Assembly: GCA_025350965.1 (NCBI GenBank)
Contig: JANXWV010000015.1
Span: forward strand, 1 to 64,000
Length of the DNA stretch: 64,000 nt
Direction of reading: 5' to 3'
Source of the DNA: Rhizobacter sp.
GTDB lineage: Bacteria > Pseudomonadota > Gammaproteobacteria > Burkholderiales > Burkholderiaceae_C
Both the position numbers and the translations under genes were made by a program. Positions 1 to 10,566 of the stretch are shown here, one piece after another (position 1 is the stretch's first letter; every line of letters starts with the position of its first letter). The notes under the pieces were generated by a model. That model worked only from the letters and a program-made list of their open reading frames with translations. It was not told where the DNA came from and made no database searches.

Positions 1-1
1 A

Positions 2-868
2 CACCTGCTTCACCGCGCCGACCTGCCTGCCGCCGAGCGCGACCGCGCGCAGCACGCGCTTGCGCAAGACTTCATGAAGGCCGGCCTCTTCGACCGGGCC
101 GAAAACGCTTATCAGGCGCTGGAAGGCACCGCCTTCGACACCGAGTCCAGACTCGCCCTGCTGACGCTGCACGAGCGCTCGCGCGATTGGCGTGCCGCCG
201 CCGCCGTGGCGCAGAAGCTCGAAACCCGCGGCACCGGCTCGTTCGCCTCGCGGATGTCTCACTACTGGTGCGAGATCGCACTCGAGGCCGATGCCAAACA
301 ACAACCCGACGACGCGGCCAGCGCTCTGCAGAATGCGCGCGAGGTTGCACCACAGGCGGCGCGCCCGCTCGTGCTTGCCGGGGAGCGCGCTGCAAGCCGG
401 GGTGACCACGCCGGAGTGATGCGGCTTTGGGGCGTGTTGATGGTGACCCACCCCGCCGCCTTCAATTTGGTCGCACGCGCGTACGCGCAAAGCGCGCTCG
501 CCAGCGGCGACGTGGCAGCGGCACTAGAGCGCCTCCTCGAACTGCACACGCACTGCCCGACGATGGACCTGCTCGATGCCATTGCCTTGCTCGACCCAGC
601 GCCCGCTCACCAACGCGCTCGCCTGCTCGACCAGTTGCGCAGCCACCCGACACTCTCGATTGCGAAGGCGTTGATCGTCCAGCACGACACTGCCGGCTTC
701 GACGCCGACGAAACCAAGGCACTTGCTGACTCGATCGGCCGCGCTGCGACGCCGCTGCATCGATACCGGTGCGCGGCTTGCGGCTTCGAGGCGCAACACT
801 ATTTCTGGCAATGCCCCGGCTGCCTGAGCTGGGACAGCTACCCGCCACAGCGGCTTGAGGACCTGTGA
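2..868 (+). CDS. lapB: LapB/YciM-like TPR protein with C-terminal rubredoxin-type metal-binding domain (5' truncated by window)
   Basis: Frame open from window start (HLLHRADLPAAERDRAQHALAQDFMKAGLFDRAE...); C-term CAACGFEAQHYFWQCPGCLSWDSY typical of LapB zinc ribbon; followed by LPS heptose genes. Confidence 0.88.
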   Translation, partial: HLLHRADLPAAERDRAQHALAQDFMKAGLFDRAENAYQALEGTAFDTESRLALLTLHERSRDWRAAAAVAQKLETRGTGSFASRMSHYWCEIALEADAKQQPDDAASALQNAREVAPQAARPLVLAGERAASRGDHAGVMRLWGVLMVTHPAAFNLVARAYAQSALASGDVAAALERLLELHTHCPTMDLLDAIALLDPAPAHQRARLLDQLRSHPTLSIAKALIVQHDTAGFDADETKALADSIGRAATPLHRYRCAACGFEAQHYFWQCPGCLSWDSYPPQRLEDL

Positions 869-1830
869 TGAAGTCGACACCCACCACCACGGTCACGCGC
901 GAGCAGATGGCTCGCGCACGCGTGCTCGTCGTCGGCGACGCCATGCTCGACCGCTACTGGTTCGGTGCCGTCGACCGCATCTCGCCGGAAGCGCCGGTGC
1001 CGGTGGTCCGCGTCACGCGCGAGGACGAGCGATTGGGCGGCGCCGCCAACGTGGCGCTGAACGTCAAGACGCTGGGTGCGCAGACCACCTTGCTCACGGT
1101 GGTCGGCGTCGATGAGCCGGCCCGCACGCTGCGCCGGCTGCTCGAAGAACAAGGCGTTACCGCGCTGCTCGGCAGCGACCCGCAGCTCTACACCATCGTC
1201 AAGCTGCGCGTCATCGGCCGGGCGCAGCAGCTGCTGCGCGTGGACTTCGAGAACCAGCCCGACCACGAGGTTTTGGCCAGCATGCTGAGCGACTTCCAGC
1301 GCGTGCTGCCCGAGCACGATGCGGTGCTGTTCTCCGACTACGGCAAGGGCGGCCTGACCCACCTGCCCCACATGATCGAGCTGGCGCGCCAGCACGGCAA
1401 GCCGGTGCTGATCGACCCCAAGGGTGCCGACTACAGCCGCTACGCGGGTGCGACGGTCATCACGCCGAACCGTGCCGAGCTGGCGCAGGTGATCGGTGCA
1501 TGGAACAGCGAAGCACAACTCCACGAACGCGTCGAGCGCCTGCGCGCCGAGCATGATCTCGGCGCCCTGCTGCTCACGCGTTCCGAAGACGGCATGTCGT
1601 TGTTTGACACCGTTGACGGCACCCCGGCCCATGCGCAAGTCCCCGCGCAGGCGCGCGAGGTGTTCGACGTGACCGGTGCCGGCGACACCGTGATCGCCAC
1701 GCTGGCCGCCATGCTCGCCTGCGGCACGAGCCTGCGCGAAGCGATGCCTGTGGCGAACCGCGCCGGCGGCATCGTGGTCGGCAAGTTCGGCACCGCCACC
1801 GTCGCATTCGACGAGTTGTTCCCTTCATGA
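865..1830 (+). CDS. rfaE1: D-glycero-beta-D-manno-heptose-7-phosphate kinase (RfaE1/HldE N-domain)
   Basis: [41 protein letters not shown] PfkB motifs; start overlaps lapB stop (865 or 868). Confidence 0.93.
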   Translation: MMKSTPTTTVTREQMARARVLVVGDAMLDRYWFGAVDRISPEAPVPVVRVTREDERLGGAANVALNVKTLGAQTTLLTVVGVDEPARTLRRLLEEQGVTALLGSDPQLYTIVKLRVIGRAQQLLRVDFENQPDHEVLASMLSDFQRVLPEHDAVLFSDYGKGGLTHLPHMIELARQHGKPVLIDPKGADYSRYAGATVITPNRAELAQVIGAWNSEAQLHERVERLRAEHDLGALLLTRSEDGMSLFDTVDGTPAHAQVPAQAREVFDVTGAGDTVIATLAAMLACGTSLREAMPVANRAGGIVVGKFGTATVAFDELFPS

Positions 1831-1840
1831 AAGCCTGCGA

Positions 1841-2845
1841 ATGAAAGTTGTGGTCACAGGAGCGGCCGGCATGATCGGCAGCAACATCGTGCAGGGCCTG
1901 AACGCGATCGGCATCGACGACGTGATCGGCGTCGACGACCTGACCGACGGCCCCAAGTACCGCAACCTGCTCGGCGCCCAATTGAGCGACTACTTCGACC
2001 GCAGCGAGTTCTACGCCCGCTTCGCGCGGCGCGAGTTCGGTCAGGTCGATGCCGTGTTCCACGAGGGCGCCTGCTCCGACACCATGGAGCACAACGGGCG
2101 CTTCATGCTCGACACCAACTACCGCTGCTCGAAAGACCTGCTCGACGCCTGCCAGGCGCAGGGCACGCGGCTGCTCTATGCCTCGTCGGCTGCCACCTAC
2201 GGCGGCAGCGTCGCGTTCCGCGAAGAGCCCGCCTTCGAGCGCCCGCTGAACGTCTATGGCTACTCGAAGCTGCTGTTCGACAACGTGGTGCGGCGCATGC
2301 TGCCCACGGCCCGCACTGGCCCGTTGACGCAGGTCGCGGGCTTCCGCTACTTCAACGTCTACGGCCCGCGCGAGCAGCACAAGGGTCGCATGGCCTCGGT
2401 CGCGTTCCACCATTTCAACCAATTGCGCGAGACCGGCAAGGTCAAGCTCTTCGGCGAATACGGCGGTTACGGCCCCGGCCAGCAGAGCCGCGATTTCGTG
2501 TTCGTGGACGACGTGGTGGCGGTGAACCTGTGGTTCCTGCAGCACCCCGATCAAAGCGGCATCTTCAACCTCGGCACCGGCCGTGCCCAGCCGTTCAACG
2601 ACGTGGCCGTGGCCACCGTGAACGCCGCGCGAGCGGCGGCGGGCGATGCGCCGCTGGCGTTGGCCGACATGGTGCGCACCGGCTTGATCGAGTACGTTCC
2701 GTTCCCCGATGCGCTGGTCGGCAAATACCAGTGTTTCACCGAGGCCGACCTGGCGCGGCTGCGCGCCACCGGCTGCGACCACCGGTTTGCCGACGTGGCC
2801 ACCGGCGTGGCGGCCTACGCCACTTGGTTGACGACATCGGGCTGA
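1841..2845 (+). CDS. rfaD: ADP-L-glycero-D-manno-heptose-6-epimerase
   Basis: [18 protein letters not shown] Rossmann motif, [33 protein letters not shown]. Confidence 0.95.
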   Translation: MKVVVTGAAGMIGSNIVQGLNAIGIDDVIGVDDLTDGPKYRNLLGAQLSDYFDRSEFYARFARREFGQVDAVFHEGACSDTMEHNGRFMLDTNYRCSKDLLDACQAQGTRLLYASSAATYGGSVAFREEPAFERPLNVYGYSKLLFDNVVRRMLPTARTGPLTQVAGFRYFNVYGPREQHKGRMASVAFHHFNQLRETGKVKLFGEYGGYGPGQQSRDFVFVDDVVAVNLWFLQHPDQSGIFNLGTGRAQPFNDVAVATVNAARAAAGDAPLALADMVRTGLIEYVPFPDALVGKYQCFTEADLARLRATGCDHRFADVATGVAAYATWLTTSG

Positions 2846-2952
2846 TTCTTTTGCGCAAGGGTCAACCCTGTCGGCAGACCCTTCGTTATGAGTCCAGCGC
2901 TGAAGGCACCGTGCCCGGCGCGCAACCTCTCCACCACGATCCGAGGAACACC

Positions 2953-3570
2953 ATGATCAAGAAAATTCTCGCCGCCATGCTGGCCCTGTTCGCCGCCGTG
3001 GCCTTCGCCGCCGTCGATGCCAACAAGGCCACCCAAGCCGAACTCGAAGCCGTCAAGGGCATCGGCCCGTCCATCGCGGGCAAGATCCTCGACGAGCGCA
3101 AGAAGGGTTCGTTCAAGGACTGGCAAGACATGGTCGACCGCGTCAAGGGTGTGGGCGAAGGCAATGCCGCCAAGTTCTCGACCGAAGGCCTGACCGTGAA
3201 CGGCGCTGCCTTCACCGGCGCACCCGCCAAGGCTGCGGCTCCGGCTGCTGCCAAGAAGGACGACAAGAAGGCGGCTGCACCCGCCGCAGCACCCGTCACC
3301 GCGGCCCCCGCGACCACCGCGACCACCGCCCCGATGGCCAAGACCGACGCCGCCAAGCCCGCCGCTGCGGTAGCCGCCACCAGCGCCGACGACAAGAAGG
3401 CCGCCGCGAAGAAGGAGAAGGAAGACAAGAAGGCCGCCAAGGCTGCGGCTGCCGACGAAGCCAAGAAGGCCAAGGCCGACAAGGCCGCCGCGAAGGCCGA
3501 ATCCAAGAAGGCCGCGAAGGAAGACAAGCCTGCCGCTGCTGCCGCACCGGCCAGCGCTGCGAAGAAGTAA
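2953..3570 (+). CDS. ComEA-like helix-hairpin-helix protein with signal peptide and long Ala/Lys-rich tail
   Basis: ATG at 2953; MIKKILAAMLALFAAVAFA signal, VDANKATQAELEAVKGIGPSIAGKILDERKKGSF HhH, then KKAAKAAAADEAKKAKADKAAAK tail. Confidence 0.85.
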   Translation: MIKKILAAMLALFAAVAFAAVDANKATQAELEAVKGIGPSIAGKILDERKKGSFKDWQDMVDRVKGVGEGNAAKFSTEGLTVNGAAFTGAPAKAAAPAAAKKDDKKAAAPAAAPVTAAPATTATTAPMAKTDAAKPAAAVAATSADDKKAAAKKEKEDKKAAKAAAADEAKKAKADKAAAKAESKKAAKEDKPAAAAAPASAAKK

Positions 3571-3604
3571 GCACCGTCGCAGGCCTTGCGGTCTGCACCC
3601 CGAG

Positions 3605-3629
3605 CAACGCCCCGAACAACGGGGCGTTG
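3605..3629. terminator. Bidirectional hairpin between convergent genes
   Basis: caacgccccg-aacaa-cggggcgttg perfect 10-bp stem between comEA-like (+) and patatin (-). Confidence 0.7.
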
Positions 3630-3634
3630 TCGTT

Positions 3635-4882
3635 TCAGGCCGCAGCCGCCATCGCCACCCAGCCGAAGAAGCGCAGCACCTCTTCGCGCTTGGCCAGCGT
3701 GTCGCGCACGCCCAGCGCCATCAGCTCGCGCGTGTACGGCGCCTCGAACAGCAGGTAGCTCGCCAGCGCCGCGCCCCGCGCATCGCTGCCCTGCCCTTGC
3801 ACACCCAGGCCGCGCAGCATGGCGCGGATGGGCAGTGGCAACTCGCCCAGGTGGCGGGCCGCGATGTCGTCAAGGCGCTGGCTCGGCGAGATCACGAGCA
3901 CCTCGATGGGCTTGAGCCGGGTCGCTGCGCGTTGTTCGGGTGTGAGCAACGCGAGCGTGGTGTTGATGCGCTGCAGGCGCTCCACATCGACCGCGAGCGC
4001 GTCCAGGAAGATGCTCGACAACGCATGCCCCGCCACCTGCGCAAGGTTGGGGTACTCGCTGCTGCCAGCGCGCTGGCCCGGCGGCTCGTGCATGCGGCCG
4101 GCACCGACCACGAGGATGCGCTCGGCGCCCAGGTGCACCGCAGGCGAGATCGGCGCGGCCTGGCGCATCGAACCGTCACCACAGTACTCGGCATGGCCGT
4201 CGATGTCGAGCGCCACTGCTGGGAACACGAACGGGATCGCTGACGACGCCATCAGGTGCGGCACGCCGATCGCGTCGCGCACGGCGATGCGCTGCGAGCG
4301 GGTCCACGGCAAGATGTGCTCGACCGCGTCATAGAAGGTCACGTGCAGCCCCGAGCCGTAGCTCGATGCCGTCACGGCCAGCCCGTGCAGGTGCCCCTGC
4401 GCCATCATCTGCTGCAGCCGCTCGGTGCTGACAAGCCGCGTCAGCAGCCCTTGCAGCGGCGTGTTGTCCAGCAGCGAGCGCGGCCGCGCGCGGCGCCATC
4501 GGGCGATCACCCAGCCGATCGACAGCATCGTGAGCCAGCGCGCGCCGGTGCGGATCACACCCAGCGAATCAGCCCGGTACACCTGCTCGGCACGGAAGTT
4601 CTGCCACACCTCGCACAGCATGTTCACCGCGCCGTCGAAGTCGTCGGCACGGCAGGCCAGCGCGGCCGCGTTGATGGCGCCAGCCGAGGTGCCGGCAATC
4701 ACCGGGAACGGGTTGCCGGCGGGCACAGCGCCGGTGGCTTGCGCGTCACGGCGGATCTGTGCAATTGCCTGCAGCACGCCCACCTGGTAGGCCGCCCGCG
4801 CGCCACCGCCCGAGAGCACCAGCCCGGTGACCGGGCCGCTGACCGAGTGGGGTGAAGCGGTGATGGATGCGGGCGCGGCCAT
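3635..4882 (-). CDS. Patatin-like phospholipase
   Basis: [31 protein letters not shown] (GxSxG), [24 protein letters not shown]. Confidence 0.92.
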   Translation of the reverse strand: MAAPASITASPHSVSGPVTGLVLSGGGARAAYQVGVLQAIAQIRRDAQATGAVPAGNPFPVIAGTSAGAINAAALACRADDFDGAVNMLCEVWQNFRAEQVYRADSLGVIRTGARWLTMLSIGWVIARWRRARPRSLLDNTPLQGLLTRLVSTERLQQMMAQGHLHGLAVTASSYGSGLHVTFYDAVEHILPWTRSQRIAVRDAIGVPHLMASSAIPFVFPAVALDIDGHAEYCGDGSMRQAAPISPAVHLGAERILVVGAGRMHEPPGQRAGSSEYPNLAQVAGHALSSIFLDALAVDVERLQRINTTLALLTPEQRAATRLKPIEVLVISPSQRLDDIAARHLGELPLPIRAMLRGLGVQGQGSDARGAALASYLLFEAPYTRELMALGVRDTLAKREEVLRFFGWVAMAAAA

Positions 4883-4946
4883 CTCACCTTATCGGTTCAG
4901 CACGGTCAAACCTGACACGACACCGCGCGACCCGCCCCGCACCGGC

Positions 4947-7900
4947 TCATTCGTAGACGATCACCGCCTGCCCGCCGTGCGCCGCCGCACGCCAGCGGTC
5001 GAGCGCGTCGTCGGTCGGGTAGAAGCGCGCCGCGTCGCCCAGGTCGAGTTCGCCGCTGGCGCTGTCACGCAGCAGTTGGAGGCGCACGGTCAGGCCCTGC
5101 GGCAAGTCGCCCTGCTCGGTGGCAACGCGCCGCTGCGGGAAGTCGCGCAGCACCTCGGCGACCGGCGGAACACTGCCGTTCACGTTGACGCGCAGGTACT
5201 TGCCGAAGCGGCAGCGCGCAGCCGCCAGGTCCCACACTGCGCTCACGTTCAGGCGCAGGCCGCCGGAGAAGCGGTCAAGCTGCACCTTGCCCTGCACGAT
5301 GATGAGCTCGTCGTCTTTCAGCAGGTCACGGTTCGCGTTGAGCAGGTCTTCATTGGCCACCGCTTCGATGGGCTCGGTCTTGTCGTCGAGCTTGAAGATG
5401 GCCACGCGCCCGCGCTGGCCGTTCACCACGCGCAGGTCGCTGACGATGCCGGCCAGCAACTGCACATCGCGGCTGTCCATCAGGTCGGCAATCCGGCGTT
5501 TCGCGAAGCGCCGCACTTCATCGGCGCTCTGGTCGAACAGGTGGCCCGACAGGTAGAAGCCGAGCGCCGCCTTCTCCAGCATCAGGCGCTGCTTGATGCT
5601 CCACGGCTCGGCCGGCTCCAGCTCGGGCTCTTGGGTGCTCGCGCCGTGCACGCTGGTGCTGTCGTCGGCAAAGTCGAACAGCCCTCCTTGATCGGCATGC
5701 GCGGCCTGCGCATCGGCCCAGTCCATTGCGAGGCTCGCGCTCGCCAGCATGCGCGAGCGCTCGGCGTGCAGCGCATCGAATGCGCCCGACTTGATCAGCG
5801 CCTCGATCACGCGCTTGTTGATGCGGCTGCGGTCCACCCGCGCGCAGAAGTCGAACAGGCTCTTGAACGAGCCACCCTCGGTGCGCGCTGCGACGATGGC
5901 CTCGATCGCGCCTTGACCGGTGCCCTTGATGGCGCCCAGGCCGTACTGCACCACGGTGTCGGACGCGGGCACGAAGCGGTGCACGCCCTTGTTCACATTG
6001 GGCGCCAGTACGGTGACGCCGAAGCTCTTGGCGTCGATCAACAGCACGCGCAGCTTGTCGGTGTCGTCGGCCTCGACGGTCATGTTCGCGGCGAAGAACT
6101 CGGCCGTGCAATGCACCTTGATCCAGGCCGTGTGATACGCCAGCAGCGAGTACGCGGCAGCGTGCGACTTGTTGAAGCCGTAGCCGGCGAACTTCTCCAT
6201 CAAGTCGAACACTTCGTCGGCCACCGTCGGGCTGATGTGCTTCTCGGCCGCGCCGTCGCGGAAGATCGCACGGTGCGTGGCCATTTCTTCGGCCTTCTTC
6301 TTGCCCATGGCGCGGCGCAGCAGGTCAGCCCCGCCGAGCGAGTAGCCGCCCAGCACCTGCGCGGTCTGCATCACCTGCTCTTGATAGACCATGACGCCGT
6401 AGGTTTCGCCGAGCACGGTCTCGAGCAGCGGGTGCGGGTAGCTCACCTCTTCCTTGCCGTGCTTGCGGGCGCAGAAGGTGGGAATGTTCTCCATCGGCCC
6501 GGGGCGGAACATGGCGTTCAGCGCGATCAGGTCTTCGATGCGCGTGGGCCGCGCGTCCTTCAGCATGCGCTGCATGCCCGCGCTTTCGAACTGGAACACC
6601 GATTCGGTGCGCCCGTCCGAGAAGAGCTTGTAGACACGCGCGTCGTCGAGCGGCAGCCGGTCGTAGTCGAAGCCGGCGTGTTGCGGGCGGCGCGCCTTGA
6701 TGAACTCCTTCGCCAGCTCGAGGATCGTCAGCGTGGCCAGGCCCAGGAAGTCGAACTTCACGAGGCCGATGGCCTCGACATCGTCCTTGTCGAACTGGCT
6801 CACCGCGCTGTCGCTGCCGGGCTGCATGTAGAGCGGGCAGAAGTCGGTGATCTTGCCGGGCGCAATCAACACCCCGCCGGCGTGCATGCCGACGTTGCGG
6901 GTCAGGCCTTCGACGCGCATGGCCAGCGCCAGCAGCTCGGCCACCTCTTCTTCGGCGGCTTCGCGCTGTTCAAGTTCGGGCACCTCCTTGCGGGCGTAGA
7001 TGAGCCCGGGTTCAGGCTCGGCCGGCACGCGCGCCAGCGTCACCTGCTTGCCTGGCGGGGCCGGGATCAGCTTGGCGATGGAGTCGACGTGGCCGTAGCC
7101 CATGCCGAGCACGCGGCCCACGTCGCGCAGCGCCGCTTTCGCGGCCATGGTGCCGAACGTGGCGATCTGGCTCACCGCATCACGGCCGTACTTCTGCTTC
7201 ACGTAGTCGATCACGCGCTCGCGGTTGCCCTGGCAGAAGTCGATGTCGAAGTCGGGCATCGACACCCGCTCGGGGTTCAGGAAGCGCTCGAACAGCAGGT
7301 TGTATTGCAACGGGTCGAGGCCGGTGATGCCCATGGCATATGCGACCAGCGAGCCCGCGCCCGAGCCGCGCCCCGGCCCCACCGGGCAGCCGTTGTTCTG
7401 GGCCCAGTTGATGAAGTCGGCAACGATCAGGAAGTAGCCCGGGAAGCCCATTTTCAGGATCGTCGCGATCTCGAAATCGAGCCGCTCGACATAGCGTGCG
7501 CGCTTCGCATCGCGCACCACCGCGTCGGGGTAGAGCTGCGCGAGCCGCTTCTCCAGGCCCTCGTGTGAGGCGATGCGGAAGTACGCATCCATCGCGAGCG
7601 GCACGCCGTCGACCACCGGCGTCGGAAAGTCCGGCAACTGCGCCTGGCCGAGCACCAGGCTCAGGTTGCAGCGGCGTGCAATCTCGACCGTGTTGCGCAC
7701 CGCGCTGGGCAGGTCGGCAAACAGCGCTTCCATCTGCGCCTGAGTCTTGAAATACTGCTCTTCGCAAAAGCGCTTGGCACGCTTCGGGTTGCTCAACATT
7801 TCGCCTTCCGAGACGCACACGCGCGCCTCGTGGGCCTCGAAATCGTCGGCCGCTGCAAACTGCACCGGGTGCGTGGCCACCACCGGCAACGCAAGCTCGG

Positions 7901-8459
7901 CGGCCAGTTGCACGGCCGCGCGCACGTGGGCCTCGTTGCCAGGCAAGCCGGCGCGTTGCAACTCGATGTAGAACCGGTCCTTGAACAGCTGCGCCAGCCT
8001 TGTCGCAAGCAACGCCGCGCGCTCGGTGTCGCCCGCCACCAGGGCCTGCCCGACGGGGCCCGACTCGGCGCCCGACAACACGATCAGGCCCTCGCCGAGC
8101 TCGGCCAGCCAGTCCCACGTCACGCAGGCCTGAGCCCGCTGCACATTGCGCAGCCAGGCGCGCGACAGCAACTCGCACAGGTGATGGTAGCCCTGGCTGT
8201 TTTGCACCAGCACCACGAGGCGGCTGGCGGCCTTCTCAGAGCCTTGCGGCTCCAACCAGAGGTCGGCACCGATGATGGGCTTGATGCCGCACTTGCGCGC
8301 CGCGCTGTAAAACTTGACGGCGCCGAACAGGTTGGCCAGATCGGTGATGGCGAGAGCACCCTGGGAATCGGCCGCCGCACCAGCGACGGCATCGTCGATG
8401 CGCAGGGTGCCGTCGACGACGGAAAATTCGGTGTGGGTGCGCAGGTGAACGAAGGCCAT
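4947..8459 (-). CDS. dnaE: DNA polymerase III subunit alpha
   Basis: 1170 aa; MAFVHLRTHTEFSVVDGTLRIDDAV PHP domain, VGPGRGSGAGSLVAYAMGITGLDPL, PDFDIDFCQGNRERVIDYV. Confidence 0.97.
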   Translation of the reverse strand: MAFVHLRTHTEFSVVDGTLRIDDAVAGAAADSQGALAITDLANLFGAVKFYSAARKCGIKPIIGADLWLEPQGSEKAASRLVVLVQNSQGYHHLCELLSRAWLRNVQRAQACVTWDWLAELGEGLIVLSGAESGPVGQALVAGDTERAALLATRLAQLFKDRFYIELQRAGLPGNEAHVRAAVQLAAELALPVVATHPVQFAAADDFEAHEARVCVSEGEMLSNPKRAKRFCEEQYFKTQAQMEALFADLPSAVRNTVEIARRCNLSLVLGQAQLPDFPTPVVDGVPLAMDAYFRIASHEGLEKRLAQLYPDAVVRDAKRARYVERLDFEIATILKMGFPGYFLIVADFINWAQNNGCPVGPGRGSGAGSLVAYAMGITGLDPLQYNLLFERFLNPERVSMPDFDIDFCQGNRERVIDYVKQKYGRDAVSQIATFGTMAAKAALRDVGRVLGMGYGHVDSIAKLIPAPPGKQVTLARVPAEPEPGLIYARKEVPELEQREAAEEEVAELLALAMRVEGLTRNVGMHAGGVLIAPGKITDFCPLYMQPGSDSAVSQFDKDDVEAIGLVKFDFLGLATLTILELAKEFIKARRPQHAGFDYDRLPLDDARVYKLFSDGRTESVFQFESAGMQRMLKDARPTRIEDLIALNAMFRPGPMENIPTFCARKHGKEEVSYPHPLLETVLGETYGVMVYQEQVMQTAQVLGGYSLGGADLLRRAMGKKKAEEMATHRAIFRDGAAEKHISPTVADEVFDLMEKFAGYGFNKSHAAAYSLLAYHTAWIKVHCTAEFFAANMTVEADDTDKLRVLLIDAKSFGVTVLAPNVNKGVHRFVPASDTVVQYGLGAIKGTGQGAIEAIVAARTEGGSFKSLFDFCARVDRSRINKRVIEALIKSGAFDALHAERSRMLASASLAMDWADAQAAHADQGGLFDFADDSTSVHGASTQEPELEPAEPWSIKQRLMLEKAALGFYLSGHLFDQSADEVRRFAKRRIADLMDSRDVQLLAGIVSDLRVVNGQRGRVAIFKLDDKTEPIEAVANEDLLNANRDLLKDDELIIVQGKVQLDRFSGGLRLNVSAVWDLAAARCRFGKYLRVNVNGSVPPVAEVLRDFPQRRVATEQGDLPQGLTVRLQLLRDSASGELDLGDAARFYPTDDALDRWRAAAHGGQAVIVYE

Positions 8460-8515
8460 GCGGGCATTTTAGGGAGTGGGCCTCTGAAGATCGACGGCCT
8501 CGTAAAATTCGCCTC

Positions 8516-9259
8516 GTGACTTCAGCAGCTTCGATTCTCAACATCGCCGCGTATCGCTTCGTGGCCTTGACCGATTTGCCGAACTGGCGCGACAACATCC
8601 GGGCGCAGGCCGAAGCCTGTGCGCTCAAAGGCACGGTGCTGGTCGCCGGCGAAGGCATCAACCTGTGCCTGGCCGGCCCCGACGCCAACGTTCGCGGCTG
8701 GCTTGGCTGGCTGCGGGCGCACGAGCCCTTCGCGGCACTGGAAGTCAAGGAGAGCCGATCAGTCGAAGTGCCCTTCGGCAAGCTGCGCGTCAAGGTCAAA
8801 CCCGAGATCATCCGCATGAACCACGCTGCCATACAGCCGCAAGCCGGGCGTGCGCCGTCGGTCGACGCCAAGACGCTGGCGCGCTGGCTCGCCCAAGGCT
8901 GCGACGACGCCGACCGCCCGTTGGCGATGCTCGACACGCGCAACGCCTTCGAGGCCGATGCCGGGCGTTTTCGCGGCGCCATCGACTGGCGCATCGAACG
9001 CTTCAGCGAGTTCCCCGATGCGCTGCTCGCGCACCGCACCGAACTGGTCGGCAAGACGGTGGTGAGCTATTGCACCGGCGGCATACGCTGCGAGAAGGCG
9101 GCCCTGTACATGGCGAATGCGGGCGTGGCAAACGTGCTGCAACTGGAAGGCGGCATCCTGAAGTACTTCGAACAAACCGGTGGCGAGCACTTCGACGGCG
9201 AGTGCTTCGTCTTCGACGCCCGCGCCACGCTCGACGCCACGTTGGCGCCCAGTCCATGA
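8516..9259 (+). CDS. trhO: Rhodanese-family tRNA uridine hydroxylase/sulfurtransferase-like protein (TrhO/YceA)
   Basis: GTG start; LKGTVLVAGEGINLCLAGP, SYCTGGIRCEKAALYMANAG rhodanese active site. Confidence 0.88.
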   Translation: MTSAASILNIAAYRFVALTDLPNWRDNIRAQAEACALKGTVLVAGEGINLCLAGPDANVRGWLGWLRAHEPFAALEVKESRSVEVPFGKLRVKVKPEIIRMNHAAIQPQAGRAPSVDAKTLARWLAQGCDDADRPLAMLDTRNAFEADAGRFRGAIDWRIERFSEFPDALLAHRTELVGKTVVSYCTGGIRCEKAALYMANAGVANVLQLEGGILKYFEQTGGEHFDGECFVFDARATLDATLAPSP

Positions 9260-10566
9260 ACGACACGAGCCGCACTGCGCACGCGCCGGCACACGCCCAT
9301 GAGTGGCCCCTGGCCCAACGATTTGCCGACGTTCGAACGCAAACCGTGGCCCTGGCTGCACCGTTGTCAGAAGCGCTGTGCCAGGTGCAGGCCATGCCTG
9401 ACACCAGCCCGACGAAGTGGCACCTCGCGCACGTCACTTGGTTCTTCGAGACCTTCATCCTCGAACGCTTCGAGCCCCGCTTCAAACCGTTCGATGCGCG
9501 CTTCCGGGTGCTGTTCAACAGCTACTACCAGGGCGTGGGCGAACAGCACCCGCGGTTGCAGCGCGGCCTGATCGAGCGGCCCACATTGGCCGAGGTGCTG
9601 CGCTTTCGCGCCCAGGTCGACGAGCGCATGCAGGCCGTGTTCGCCACGCATGCCGACGACCCCGCGCTGCGCGAGCTGCTGACGCTCGGGCTGCACCACG
9701 AGCAGCAGCACCAGGAACTGCTGCTGACCGACGCGAAGTTCGCGCTCAGCCTCGACAGCGCTCATGCGCCGTACGCCACGCGCTGGCCGCTGACCACGGT
9801 GCAGGCGAACCCGCTCCGCTGGTGCGGCTTCGAGGGCGGCTTGATCGAGCATGGCTTCAACGCTGCGCACGACGGCAACTTCTGCTTCGACAACGAAACC
9901 CCGCGGCACCGCGCCTACACCGCACCGTTCGCGCTGGCGTCGCGGCCCGCCACGTGCGGCGAGTATCTGGCCTTCATCGCCGACGCCGGCTACCAGCGCC
10001 CCGAGCTGTGGCTGTCGGCGGGTTGGGACTGGGTCCAGTCCGGCGGCCGCAGCGCACCGCTCTACTGGCGGCAAGTCGATGGCCGCTCGTCGGCCCACAC
10101 GCTTCAAGGCGTGATCGACATCGACCCACGCACACCCGTGTGTCACCTGAGCTACTTCGAGGCCGACGCGTATGCCCGCTGGGCCGGCGCGCGCCTGCCG
10201 ACCGAGGTGGAATGGGAACTCGCGGCACGTGCCGCATCCGCAACCACACCGGCCACCGCCCACGCCAACTTCGCCGACCGCCGCGCCTTCCACCCCCTTC
10301 CGGCCGAAGGCCATGCAGCCGGCCCGATGCAGCTGTTCGGCGACGTGTGGGAGTGGACGCAGTCGAGCTACGGCGCCTACCCCGGTTACCGCCCGCTGCC
10401 CGGCGCAGTGGGTGAGTACAACGGCAAGTTCATGTGCAACCAATACGTGCTGCGCGGCGGCTCCTGCGCCACGCCGGCCGGCCATGTGCGCGCGAGCTAC
10501 CGCAACTTCTTCCCGACCGATGCGCAGTGGCAATTCAGCGGCGTTCGCCTGGCGCGTGACGTGTGA
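9256..10566 (+). CDS. egtB: EgtB-like sulfoxide synthase (DinB_2 + FGE-sulfatase domains)
   Basis: WHLAHVTWFFETFILE; HHEQQHQELLLTD metal site; LPTEVEWELAARA, GDVWEWTQSSY FGE signature; ATGA overlap with trhO. Confidence 0.88.
   Translation: MNDTSRTAHAPAHAHEWPLAQRFADVRTQTVALAAPLSEALCQVQAMPDTSPTKWHLAHVTWFFETFILERFEPRFKPFDARFRVLFNSYYQGVGEQHPRLQRGLIERPTLAEVLRFRAQVDERMQAVFATHADDPALRELLTLGLHHEQQHQELLLTDAKFALSLDSAHAPYATRWPLTTVQANPLRWCGFEGGLIEHGFNAAHDGNFCFDNETPRHRAYTAPFALASRPATCGEYLAFIADAGYQRPELWLSAGWDWVQSGGRSAPLYWRQVDGRSSAHTLQGVIDIDPRTPVCHLSYFEADAYARWAGARLPTEVEWELAARAASATTPATAHANFADRRAFHPLPAEGHAAGPMQLFGDVWEWTQSSYGAYPGYRPLPGAVGEYNGKFMCNQYVLRGGSCATPAGHVRASYRNFFPTDAQWQFSGVRLARDV

Noticed and set aside
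2857-2883. aagggtc...gaccctt hairpin after rfaD as terminator
   Set aside because: Only a 7-bp stem with a 13-nt loop and no T-run; too weak to call.
4827-7568. 913-aa plus-strand ORF opposite dnaE
   Set aside because: His/Arg/Val-rich antisense shadow of a high-GC gene; no recognisable domain; dnaE on the other strand is unambiguous.
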